Part shown: one piece after another, positions 26,685 through 34,926 of the stretch
Layout of the letters: each line of letters opens with the position of its first letter
Numbering within the stretch: the first letter of the stretch is position 1
Source: Parapedobacter flavus
GTDB lineage: Bacteria > Bacteroidota > Bacteroidia > Sphingobacteriales > Sphingobacteriaceae
Reading direction: 5' to 3'
Length of the DNA: 64,000 bases
Assembly: GCF_035818675.1 (NCBI RefSeq)
Contig: NZ_JAYKZZ010000011.1
Coordinates: forward strand, 248,001-312,000
Position numbers and translations under genes: made by a program
The notes under the pieces: model-generated
The model's database searches: none
What the model saw: only the letters and a program-made list of their open reading frames with translations
What the model was told of the DNA's origin: nothing

Positions 26685-28711
26685 AAACACAACTTAGTTT
26701 CCTCTATGTCCTTGCCATCGCTTTCAGCACACCTAACGTCCTCAACGCACAGCAGCGTTGGCAAATCGATGCAGACGGCAGCATCCGGTGGGAGGTGGGC
26801 ATCGATATCCCGCATTACGACCACATTGAAATGAGTGGGCAGTACCTGTCGGCCGTGTTGCGCTACGGCGTCAATGCAGACGGGTCGTTCAGCCTGGAGC
26901 GATCGCTTGTGTGGCCCATGCTGCGCACCATCCCAAACAATACCCACGCCAGCCTCATGCGGCGGTTTGGCATCGACTTCGTGTCGCAGCTGCAGGTAAA
27001 TGGCCGGTCGCTCACCCGCGAAACCGTCCACTCCATGCGCCTCAATGGCCTGCTTACCGTGGTCAGCGAGCTGGGCACGGGCGATAGGCCCACGGATAAG
27101 GGCCCTGCGCTCGTAGAGCTTACGCGCACGTACTTCCCCGCAATGGACCAGCCCGTTTTCTGCGAACGCTACGCCATCAAGAACATCAGCGACCACACCC
27201 TTGAGCTCGTTGTGCCCACGCAACAGGCCGTGTACCATACCGACCCTGCTAAGGGCGTATCCGGCAGCTACACGCTCCTTGCACAGCTCCATGCGCCACC
27301 GGGCGAGGTGCAACATCTCAAGCCGGGTGAGGTTTGCTACTTCGACGCGGCGATCCAAGCTTATAGCGGTCACCAAGCAGCCGCGACAGTGGATGTGGCG
27401 GCGGCCGGGCAGGCGCGTACCGCGTTCGTAGACCAGCTATGGTCTAAGCTCGTGTTCGATTCGCCCGACGAGACGCTCAACACCGCGTTTGCCTTTGCCA
27501 AGATCCGCGCGGCCGAAAGTATTTTCAAGACCAAGGGCGGGTATATGCACGGGCCGGGTGGCGAGTCGTATTACGCCGCCATCTGGGCCAACGACCAAGC
27601 CGAGTACATCAATCCGTTTTTCCCGTTTCTACATTACGATATCGGCAACGCCTCGGCGTTGAACGCCTTCCGCCATTTTGCTCGGTTCATGAATCCCGAA
27701 TACAAGCCCATCCCCAGTTCGATTATCGCTGAGGGTGATGATACCTGGGGCGGTGCCGGTGATCGTGGAGACGCGGCTATGATTGCGTACGGTGCCGCCC
27801 GTTACGCCCTTGCCCGGGCAGACCGAGAAGAGGCTGAGGAACTGTGGCCACTGATCGAGTGGTGCTTGGAATTTTCAAGGCGGAAAATCAACGACCACGG
27901 TGTTGTGGAGTCTGACAGCGATGAGCTGGAAGGCCGCTTCCCGGCAGGCGACGCCAACCTGTGCACGTCTTCGCTGTATTACGACGCCCTGCTGTCGGCC
28001 GCCTACCTGGCAGAAGAACTGCAGTTGCCGCGCCGGGCCGCCAACGACTATCGACGCCAGGCGAAACGTATGCGTGCGGCCATCGAACAGCACTTCGGCG
28101 CCACGGTAGAAGGCTTTGAAACCTATCGCTATTACGAAGGTAATGATGTGCTACGGTCGTGGATCTGCATCCCCCTCACGGTGGGTATCTACAACCGGGC
28201 GCCCGGCACCATCGATGCGTTGTTTTCGCCCCGCCTGTGGACCAACGACGGATTGCTCACGCAGGCCGGCACAGAAACCTTCTGGGACCGCTCTACGCTC
28301 TACGCCCTCCGGGGCGTCTTCGCTGCGGGCGAAATCGAAAAAGCATTGGCCTACCTCCAGCATTATTCGGCCACCCGATTGCGGGGCGAGCATGTACCGT
28401 ACCCCATTGAGGCTTGGCCCGAGGGCAGCCAGCGCCACCTTTCGGCCGAGAGCGCCCTGTTTTGCCGCATCTTTATCGAGGGCATCTTCGGCATCCGGCC
28501 TACCGGCTTCCAGCGGTTTTCGATGACCCCGCAGCTGCCCGAAGGGTGGGATCACATGGAGCTCAAGCAGGTCGGTGCGTTCGGTGAGCAGGCGTTCGAT
28601 ATCCGGGTAGAGCGCCAGGGCACCCAACTTACCACCACGTTGCTGCGTGGCGGTACACCGTTTAAAACATACACGTTGCAACCGGGGGAAACCATCGAGG
28701 TGGCCCTGTAA
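26681..28711 (+). CDS. Secreted six-hairpin (alpha/alpha)6 glycosidase-like protein
   Basis: 676 residues with a signal peptide (about 1-23, ending NAQ). An N-terminal beta-rich domain (about 25-245) is followed by an (alpha/alpha)6-type catalytic-like domain (about 250-600) with 'GPGGESYYAAIWANDQAEYINPFFPF', 'IIAEGDDTWGGAGDRGDAAMIAYGAARYA' and 'GTETFWDRSTLYALRGVF', then a short C-terminal beta domain ('MTPQLPEGWDHMEL'). This is the architecture of six-hairpin glycosidases (families such as GH63, GH78 or GH95), but I cannot assign a family. Acidic residues in the EGDD and GDRGD stretches are catalytic candidates. Its start overlaps the GH110-like stop (ATGA), so the two are cotranslated and probably act on the same glycan. 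Confidence 0.75.
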   Translation: MKTQLSFLYVLAIAFSTPNVLNAQQRWQIDADGSIRWEVGIDIPHYDHIEMSGQYLSAVLRYGVNADGSFSLERSLVWPMLRTIPNNTHASLMRRFGIDFVSQLQVNGRSLTRETVHSMRLNGLLTVVSELGTGDRPTDKGPALVELTRTYFPAMDQPVFCERYAIKNISDHTLELVVPTQQAVYHTDPAKGVSGSYTLLAQLHAPPGEVQHLKPGEVCYFDAAIQAYSGHQAAATVDVAAAGQARTAFVDQLWSKLVFDSPDETLNTAFAFAKIRAAESIFKTKGGYMHGPGGESYYAAIWANDQAEYINPFFPFLHYDIGNASALNAFRHFARFMNPEYKPIPSSIIAEGDDTWGGAGDRGDAAMIAYGAARYALARADREEAEELWPLIEWCLEFSRRKINDHGVVESDSDELEGRFPAGDANLCTSSLYYDALLSAAYLAEELQLPRRAANDYRRQAKRMRAAIEQHFGATVEGFETYRYYEGNDVLRSWICIPLTVGIYNRAPGTIDALFSPRLWTNDGLLTQAGTETFWDRSTLYALRGVFAAGEIEKALAYLQHYSATRLRGEHVPYPIEAWPEGSQRHLSAESALFCRIFIEGIFGIRPTGFQRFSMTPQLPEGWDHMELKQVGAFGEQAFDIRVERQGTQLTTTLLRGGTPFKTYTLQPGETIEVAL

Positions 28712-28713
28712 GG

Positions 28714-29310
28714 TCAGCTGATACTGTAAACCACCGCCAAGAACACCACAAACACCTCATTCCTATGGAGGTGTTTTTTTATGGCTTGTATAGCCAGCGT
28801 CATGTGTTCTTTTACGGTATAGTAGGAGATGCCCAGTTGTGCGGCAGTCTCCCGGTAGGTTAGCCCGTCCATGCGGCACATCCTGAATATCCGCTGTCGC
28901 TGCGGGGGCAGTGCCTGTATCGCGTTTTCGAGCACGGTGTCGTATTCCCGGTGCTGCAAAATCGTATCCACCGCCTGCTCCATCAGCGCCGGGGATGCGG
29001 TGGCCACGCCTGCTTTCGCTTTTTCGCTTTTCGCGATGGCCTGGAGCTCGTTGAAGACTTCGTTGCGGGTAATGCGGAATAAATACCCCACAAAGGGCCG
29101 CTTAGGGTCTATCCGGTGGCGTGTTTCCCAGACTTTCATGAACACGGTCTGCGTAACGTCTTCGGCAAGGTCTTTATCGCGGAGGTAACGGTAGGCAAAG
29201 GCAAAGAGCTTTTTCTGAAAAACATCATACACCGCCATGAAATCCTTCCGCGAACCCGCGCTAAGGCCAATCAGGGTTTCTTCCGCAATGAGGTTTTCTG
29301 TTTGTATCAT
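28714..29310 (-). CDS. ECF sigma factor (FecI-like)
   Basis: 198 residues from the ATG at 29308-29310 (MIQTENLIAEETLIGLSAGS). Region sigma-2 is visible at about 20-90 ('FAYRYLRDKDLAEDVTQTVFMKVWETR'), and sigma-4 at about 125-180 ('ALPPQRQRIFRMCRMDGLTYRETAAQLGISYYTVKEHM'). A longer frame reaches 29469, but a good promoter (TTTG, 19 bp, TATCTTTG) lies inside that extension, so the shorter start is right. The gene faces the PUL head-on. No other sigma factor is in the window, and FecR at 17396 lacks an upstream one, so this is its likely partner. The plus-strand operon's terminator overlaps the last codons. Confidence 0.88.
   Translation of the reverse strand: MIQTENLIAEETLIGLSAGSRKDFMAVYDVFQKKLFAFAYRYLRDKDLAEDVTQTVFMKVWETRHRIDPKRPFVGYLFRITRNEVFNELQAIAKSEKAKAGVATASPALMEQAVDTILQHREYDTVLENAIQALPPQRQRIFRMCRMDGLTYRETAAQLGISYYTVKEHMTLAIQAIKKHLHRNEVFVVFLAVVYSIS
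28751..28780 (+). terminator. Intrinsic terminator of the PUL operon, inside the sigma factor's 3' coding end
   Basis: AACACCTC (28751-28758) pairs with GAGGTGTT (28768-28775) across a nine-base loop, followed by a T-tract to 28780. On the plus strand this ends the transcript coming from the six-hairpin gene. On the minus strand the same bases encode residues close to the sigma factor's C-terminus. Confidence 0.75.
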
Positions 29311-29354
29311 TTCTTTGTCGTCCGGCCAGCGGAGCGAGGTTAAACTGGAATGAC

Positions 29355-29385
29355 CAAAGATAGTCGATTTGAAAACGAAATCAAA
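29355..29385 (-). promoter_or_regulatory. Promoter of the ECF sigma factor gene
   Basis: On the minus strand TTTG (plus 382-385) is followed after exactly 19 bases by TATCTTTG (plus 29355-29362), matching the Bacteroidota primary sigma consensus of TTTG and TAnnTTTG. The predicted transcription start is about 40 bases before the ATG at 29310. This suggests housekeeping transcription of the sigma gene. Confidence 0.8.
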
Positions 29386-29506
29386 GAAATTCCGATTGAA
29401 ATCAAGCCGGCAAGACAACACCGTATTCAACCAATTGCTCCATCGTAACACCACATTTTGTTCGCCCACCTAAAAAAGTTACTTTAGCAGCCAGCAAGTA
29501 CTTTAT

Positions 29507-30538
29507 ATGAACAGAAGAACCTTCATTGCCCAATCTGCCGCGGCCACCACGGCACTGGCCGCCGCGCCGGTCATCAACGCCTTCGGCGCCACCGCGGATG
29601 CCGTGTATGGCCACAACGGTATGACCTATAAGCAAGTAAAGGGCTGGGGTGTGCTCGATAACGCCAAGCACCCGGTAAACGACTGCCATGAGATGGTGCA
29701 AGACCGGCGCGGGCGCATCCTGCTGCTCACCAACGAAACCAAAAACAACCTCCTGGTATACAACACCCGTGGCAAGCTGGTCACCAGCTGGGGACACGAT
29801 TTTCCTGGTGCCCACGGCCTCACCCTGGCCGGCGAAGGGCGCGATGAATTCCTGCTCATCACCGATACGGCCAAGCACCAGGTGTATAAAACTACCCTGG
29901 AAGGGAAGGTGCTGTGGACTCTCGACGTGCCGCTCGAATCGGGATTGTATGACAAAGCCGAGGCCTTTATGCCCACCGAAACTGCCGTGGCACCCAATGG
30001 CGACATCTACGTGGCCGATGGGTACGGCAAGCAGTATGTGATGGTATACAGCGCTGAGGGCAAGCTCAAAAGCTGGTTCGGCGGCAAGGGCGAGGGCGAC
30101 CAATACTTCGAGACTGCCCATGGGGTATGCATCGACCACCGTACGCCGACCCCCACGCTGCTGGTTACCGACCGGCCGCGCCAATGCTTCAAGCGGTTTA
30201 CCCTGGCGGGCGAGCTCCTGGAGATCATTTCGTTGCCCGGCGCCTGCGTATGCCGGCCCGTTATCCACGGCAACCACCTGTATGCCGCCGTGCTGCGTTC
30301 GCCCGATATGGATACCGCCGGCAGCGGCTTCGTTACCATCTTAGACCAACACAACCGTGTAGTGAGCAATATCGGCGGCACAGCTCCTAAGTACGTCGGC
30401 GATCAGCTCCAGCCCATGGCGCAGCAGACGCCGTTGTTTGTGCATCCGCACGATGTGTGCGTAGACCGCGATGAGAACCTCTACGTTGCGCAGTGGGCTT
30501 CCGGCAAGGTGTATCCGTATAAGTTTGAGCGGGTGTAG
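29507..30538 (+). CDS. Tat-exported six-bladed beta-propeller (NHL-like) protein
   Basis: 343 residues. The N-terminus MNRRTFIAQSAAATTALAAA carries a twin-arginine motif and hydrophobic stretch, so folded export by Tat is predicted. The rest is a repeated propeller pattern: 'HEMVQDRRGRILLLTNETKNNLLVYNTRGKLVTSWG', 'ETAVAPNGDIYVADGYGKQYVMVYSAEGKLKSWFGGKGEGD' and 'PHDVCVDRDENLYVAQWASGKVYPY'. Such NHL-type proteins include peptidylglycine lyase-like and 6-bladed lactonase-like members; no catalytic residues can be assigned. It starts beside, and divergent from, the sigma gene. It is followed after 2 bp by the CBM9/DUF5916 gene, so the two are probably cotranscribed. Confidence 0.85.
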   Translation: MNRRTFIAQSAAATTALAAAPVINAFGATADAVYGHNGMTYKQVKGWGVLDNAKHPVNDCHEMVQDRRGRILLLTNETKNNLLVYNTRGKLVTSWGHDFPGAHGLTLAGEGRDEFLLITDTAKHQVYKTTLEGKVLWTLDVPLESGLYDKAEAFMPTETAVAPNGDIYVADGYGKQYVMVYSAEGKLKSWFGGKGEGDQYFETAHGVCIDHRTPTPTLLVTDRPRQCFKRFTLAGELLEIISLPGACVCRPVIHGNHLYAAVLRSPDMDTAGSGFVTILDQHNRVVSNIGGTAPKYVGDQLQPMAQQTPLFVHPHDVCVDRDENLYVAQWASGKVYPYKFERV

Positions 30539-30540
30539 TA

Positions 30541-33150
30541 ATGACGAGATGCCTTTTTACGGTGCTTCTCCTTTCCGCCTGTTTATTCTCCCGGGCGCAA
30601 GATGAAAGGGCCGCCGTAGTGTCGTTCGAAGACGCCTACAAACGCGTATATTCCATTACCAGGCTCGATTCTGTGCGCCCGCAGATCGATGGGCAGCTCA
30701 ACGAGGCCGTGTGGCAGCACACCGGCGAATGGTCGGCCCCCTTTTCGCAGGTCATCCCCTTTGAGCGGGTACACACCGGGTCGTGGACGCGCATGAAGAT
30801 CTTCTACGACGACCAGGCCCTCTACATCGGCGTATACTGCAAAGATGAACACCCCGAAACCATGAATGCCTTTATCGGCAACCGCGATGATAATAGCAAT
30901 GGCGACCTCATCAGCATCGCTTTCGATACCTACCACGACTACCGCGTAGCGCCCGAATTCAACATCAACCTCGGCGGCAATAAAACCGACCTCACCGTTA
31001 CCGACAAGCTCTCGGTAAACCTCAGCTGGAACGCCGTATGGGAAGGGCGCACCCACATCAACCTCCCCGATTCGAGCTGGACCGCCGAGCTGCGCATCCC
31101 CTTCAGCCAGCTGCGGTACAACCAAAACGATAGCGATGGCATCTGGGGGCTGCACGTGCGGCGCATCATCCGGCGCAACAACGAGGTGCAGAACTGGAGC
31201 CTTATCCCCATCAAAAACAACGGCCACGTCTTCTCGTTCGGCGAAATGCACGGCATGACCGACCTGCCCAAGCCGCGGGGCATCGAATTTGCGCCCTACG
31301 CCATGGGCAAGCTCACCGTAGAACCCCGCGTGCCGCAAAGCCCCTTCCAGCAGGGCAGCCGGTGGGGGGGCACCGCCGGCCTCGATGCCAAGGTGGCCCT
31401 GCAGGATTTCACGCTCGACCTCACCTTCAATCCCGACTACGGCCAGGTGGAGGTAGACCCCTCCGTGATGAACCTGTCGGCCTATGAAGTTTTTTACGAC
31501 GAAAAACGGCCCTTCTTCCTGGAAGGGAAGCACATCCTGGAGTTCGACAACAACGACGGCGGCATGATGTTCTATTCCCGCCGCATCGGCGCCATGCCAT
31601 CGTACCAACCACAAGGCATCGACCAGGAGGCAAGCTTTGCCAGCACGCCCAACTTCATCCCCATCATCGGGGCGCTCAAGCTCACGGGCACCAACCGCCG
31701 GGGGCTCACCGTAGGGCTGCTGGAAAGTGTCACGGCCCAAACCGCCTCCCGCGTAGAGCGCAACGGCGTGCGCAGCAAGGAAGCCACCGAGCCCCTTACC
31801 AATTATACCGTGGCGCGGATACAGAAAAACTGGGACGGCAACACGCTGCTTGGCGGTATGGTTACCGCCGTAAACCGCCACCTTGCCCAGCCCCACCTGC
31901 GCGAGGCGCTGGTGGCGAATGCCTTCACCGCCGGGATAGACGTGACCCGCTATTTCGCCAACCGCCTCTACTATATCGATGCCAAGGGCATGTTCAGCAC
32001 CCTGCAGGGCTCGCCGGCGGCGCTGCTCAAAACCAAAACGAACGCCGTCCACTATTTCCACCGCCAATCGGGGGCCGACTACCTCAGCCTCAACCCCGAT
32101 AGCCACTCCATGCACGGCACCGGCGGCTACGTAAAGGTGGGGAAAAAGGGAAACGCCCAGTGGAACTTCTCCCAGCTGTTCAGCTGGTCGTCGCCGGGCT
32201 TCGACCTCAACGACGTGGGGTACATGAAACAGTCGGACTATACCCTCAACGAGTCGGAAATCGCCTTCCGCAAAACCGACCCCTGGGGCCCGTTCCGCTT
32301 TGCGGGGATCAACCTCACCCAGCGCAACGTGTGGAACTACGGCGGCGATGCCGTCAACAACGACGTGGCCCTGCGCTGGCGCAGCCTCAGCATCGGCAGC
32401 CGCATGGAAATGGACGTGAAAGAAACCTTCAACTGGCACACGGTAGATAGCCGCCGGCTGCGGGGTGGTCCGGACTTGCGGTACGGCGCCAACTTCGAGA
32501 CCAACATCAGCCTCGGTACCGACCGTGCCAAACGGGTGGTGTATAAGCTGGTTTACGATGGGCGCCATTACCTGGCCGAGGAGACCGGCTACAACCAGGT
32601 GCATCCCGGTGTCATCTTCCGCATCGGCAACCATATGCGTCTGGCGGGGCAGTTCGATTACGCGTGGAATAAAGACAACCTGCAATACGTGGGCAGCATC
32701 CCGCCCGCATCGGCGGATGGCGCGACGGCCTACGTAATGGGCCTGATGAGGCAGCGCACCTACGGCGTTACGCTAAACATGCAGGTAAACGTTACCCCCG
32801 ATATCTCCATCCAGTACTACGGTTCGCCCTTCACGTCCGTGGCCACCTACAGCGACTTCAAGCTGGCCACCGATACCCGGGCGCGCCGCTATGCCGATCG
32901 GTTCCGGCCACTGGCCGAGGGCGAGCTGGCTTTCCCCGATCCGGACTTCAGCTTCAATGAGCTCCGCTCCAACCTGGTGGCCCGCTGGGAGTACCTCCCC
33001 GGCTCCACCCTCTACGTGGTGTGGCAGCACAACCGGTCGCAACAAGATCCCTTCTACCAGCCCGGCTGGGAGCATAACTTCGACCGCATGCTGGCCCTGC
33101 CCGCCACCAATGCCTTTATGGTTAAAATCAACTATTGGCTTAGCCGTTGA
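30541..33150 (+). CDS. CBM9-like plus DUF5916 outer-membrane protein
   Basis: 869 residues with a signal peptide (about 1-20, ending SRAQ). An N-terminal CBM9-like domain (about 40-230, 'SVRPQIDGQLNEAVWQ', 'QALYIGVYCKDEHPETMNA', 'SWTAELRIPFSQLRY') is followed by the DUF5916 region with 'FNPDYGQVEVDPSVMNLSAYEVFYDEKRPFFLEGKHILEF' and a long run of amphipathic strands ending in a terminal arginine (INYWLSR). By family this is an outer-membrane beta-barrel with a periplasmic or surface carbohydrate-binding head; function is unknown. It lies two bases after the propeller gene. A large antisense frame (30583-32685) is an artefact of GC-rich codons. Confidence 0.88.
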   Translation: MTRCLFTVLLLSACLFSRAQDERAAVVSFEDAYKRVYSITRLDSVRPQIDGQLNEAVWQHTGEWSAPFSQVIPFERVHTGSWTRMKIFYDDQALYIGVYCKDEHPETMNAFIGNRDDNSNGDLISIAFDTYHDYRVAPEFNINLGGNKTDLTVTDKLSVNLSWNAVWEGRTHINLPDSSWTAELRIPFSQLRYNQNDSDGIWGLHVRRIIRRNNEVQNWSLIPIKNNGHVFSFGEMHGMTDLPKPRGIEFAPYAMGKLTVEPRVPQSPFQQGSRWGGTAGLDAKVALQDFTLDLTFNPDYGQVEVDPSVMNLSAYEVFYDEKRPFFLEGKHILEFDNNDGGMMFYSRRIGAMPSYQPQGIDQEASFASTPNFIPIIGALKLTGTNRRGLTVGLLESVTAQTASRVERNGVRSKEATEPLTNYTVARIQKNWDGNTLLGGMVTAVNRHLAQPHLREALVANAFTAGIDVTRYFANRLYYIDAKGMFSTLQGSPAALLKTKTNAVHYFHRQSGADYLSLNPDSHSMHGTGGYVKVGKKGNAQWNFSQLFSWSSPGFDLNDVGYMKQSDYTLNESEIAFRKTDPWGPFRFAGINLTQRNVWNYGGDAVNNDVALRWRSLSIGSRMEMDVKETFNWHTVDSRRLRGGPDLRYGANFETNISLGTDRAKRVVYKLVYDGRHYLAEETGYNQVHPGVIFRIGNHMRLAGQFDYAWNKDNLQYVGSIPPASADGATAYVMGLMRQRTYGVTLNMQVNVTPDISIQYYGSPFTSVATYSDFKLATDTRARRYADRFRPLAEGELAFPDPDFSFNELRSNLVARWEYLPGSTLYVVWQHNRSQQDPFYQPGWEHNFDRMLALPATNAFMVKINYWLSR

Positions 33151-33216
33151 GCGCTTTTTCTGTGGCATCTGGAGAAATGGAATGTTTTTTGCTTCTTTCG
33201 TGGCACATGTTAAACT

Positions 33217-34917
33217 ATGCGTATCCGATATTTACTTTATAGCTTGTGCCTGCTCGCACTTTCCACGGAAAGTCTATGGGCGCAGACGCTGCCTGTGGGC
33301 AGCCCCGTGCTCGAAGACTACTACCGGCGGTTGCAGCTGCTGGGCGAGGTCGATTCGTCCATCTCCTTCAGTGTACGGCCCCTTACGGCCGAGGCCCTGG
33401 GGCAAACCAACCTGTACGACCCCGAGGGCGTGCTGGGCGACCAAAGCTACCTGTATGGCTTCCCCGGCGACGATACCTACGTGCAGGTGATGCCGGCCGG
33501 GCTCGATTTTAACCACAACGGCAGCTACCCCTACGGGTGGAACGACGGCTCGCTGGTGCCCACCCGCGGTGGGCAGTTCCGTTTTTATGGCGGGCTCGTG
33601 GCCAAATACCGCTGGCTCAGCGTGCAGTTCCGTCCCGAGATCGTGTACGCCGCCAACCAGCGGTACGGCGATTCGGGCAACGCCCCAGGCTACGGCCTGG
33701 AGTGGTACCGCGCCACCGGCAACGTCATCGATCAGCCCCAATACTTCGGCAAGTCGGCCTACACCCGCATCCTGTTGGGGCAAACCAGCGTCAAGGCCAC
33801 CTTCGGCGCGGTCAGCTTCGGCTTCTCTACCGAAAATCTCTACTGGGGCCCCGGCCGCTACAATGCGCTGCTGATGAGCAACAACGCCCAGGGCTTCCCC
33901 CACTTTACGGTACACACCAGCAAACCCGTGCAGACCGGCATCGGCTCGTTTGAGGGCCAGCTGGTGGGCGGCACGCTCACGGCATCGGGCTTCCCGCCCT
34001 CCATCACGCCGGATAGCAAACACAACGAACTGTACTACGTAGAGAAGCCCGATGTAGACCGTTACTTCTCGGGCTTCGTGGCCAGCTACCAACCCAAGTG
34101 GGTACCCGGCCTCTCGCTGGGCATCATCCGCTCGTTTGTGGTCAATGCCGACAACATGAAGGGCGTGGGCGACTATCTCCCGTTCTTCAAGCCGAACGTG
34201 AAAGAAGCGACCTACCTCGACGCCAACGGCATGGAGCAGACCAGCAGCGAGGTGCACAACCGTTACGGATCGGCTTTCTTCCGCTGGGTGATGCCCGCCG
34301 GGCACCTCGAGGTGTATGGCGAGTACGGCCGCAGCCGCAAGGCTGAGAACGGGCGCGACTGGATGGTGCAGCCGTCGTACTCGCGCGGCTATGTGCTGGG
34401 CTTCCGCAAGCTGGTACCGCTGGGCTTCAGCCCGGGCGACTACCTCGAGCTGGGGGCCGAAGCCACCGAACTGTCCATGAATAACACCTATTACGCCAAA
34501 GGCATCAACCGGCAGTACCCCACGTGGTACACGCACCCCGTGGTGCGCGATGGGTATACCCACCGCGGCCAGGTGCTGGGTGCCGGCATCGGCCCGGGCA
34601 GTAACGTGCAGACCGCCACCATCGGCTGGGTGCGCGGGTTTAAGCGCATCGGCTTCGCGCTGGAGCGTTACGTGCACAACGAAGACTTCTTCTACATGTA
34701 CGTGGCCGATATCCGCAAGTCGTGGGTAGACTTCGGCTGGTCGCTTCAGGGCGAGTGGGACTTCGACGGCTTCCTCACCTACCTCAAGCTGCAAAGCGTG
34801 CACAGCTACAATTACCAGCACCAGTTTAGCCAACCCCTGGGCAATTCGTTTTGGAATTTCGACCCCCAGGACAAGAACAATTTCCTCATGCGATTGGGCT
34901 TCGCCTATCGATTTTAA
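33217..34917 (+). CDS. Capsule assembly Wzi-family outer-membrane protein (copy 1)
   Basis: 566 residues. A signal peptide (about 1-23, ending LWAQ) is followed by 'TLPVGSPVLEDYYRRLQLLGEVDSSISFSVRPLT', which is diagnostic of Bacteroidota Wzi-like proteins. Repeated beta-strands then include 'NHNGSYPYGWNDGSLVPTRGGQFRFYGG', 'SFGFSTENLYWGPGRYNALLMSNNAQGFPHFTV' and a final 'FDPQDKNNFLMRLGFAYRF'. E. coli Wzi is an outer-membrane barrel that anchors capsule at the surface; the same role is inferred here. The gene is nine bases upstream of a paralogue and about 5 kb from the capsule operon. Confidence 0.9.
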   Translation: MRIRYLLYSLCLLALSTESLWAQTLPVGSPVLEDYYRRLQLLGEVDSSISFSVRPLTAEALGQTNLYDPEGVLGDQSYLYGFPGDDTYVQVMPAGLDFNHNGSYPYGWNDGSLVPTRGGQFRFYGGLVAKYRWLSVQFRPEIVYAANQRYGDSGNAPGYGLEWYRATGNVIDQPQYFGKSAYTRILLGQTSVKATFGAVSFGFSTENLYWGPGRYNALLMSNNAQGFPHFTVHTSKPVQTGIGSFEGQLVGGTLTASGFPPSITPDSKHNELYYVEKPDVDRYFSGFVASYQPKWVPGLSLGIIRSFVVNADNMKGVGDYLPFFKPNVKEATYLDANGMEQTSSEVHNRYGSAFFRWVMPAGHLEVYGEYGRSRKAENGRDWMVQPSYSRGYVLGFRKLVPLGFSPGDYLELGAEATELSMNNTYYAKGINRQYPTWYTHPVVRDGYTHRGQVLGAGIGPGSNVQTATIGWVRGFKRIGFALERYVHNEDFFYMYVADIRKSWVDFGWSLQGEWDFDGFLTYLKLQSVHSYNYQHQFSQPLGNSFWNFDPQDKNNFLMRLGFAYRF

Positions 34918-34926
34918 GTTTGCACC

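Noticed and set aside
29311..29469. N-terminal extension of the ECF sigma factor
   Set aside because: The extension contains the TTTG-N19-TATCTTTG promoter and does not resemble a sigma factor. The ATG at 29310 gives a normal family start.
30583..32685. 700-residue open frame antisense to the CBM9/DUF5916 gene
   Set aside because: It mirrors the GC-rich third positions of the sense gene, has no recognisable domain or ribosome-binding site, and the sense product has clear family motifs. The same applies to antisense frames at 12816-14246, 19047-20495, 20550-21848, 33274-34833 and 45045-46337.
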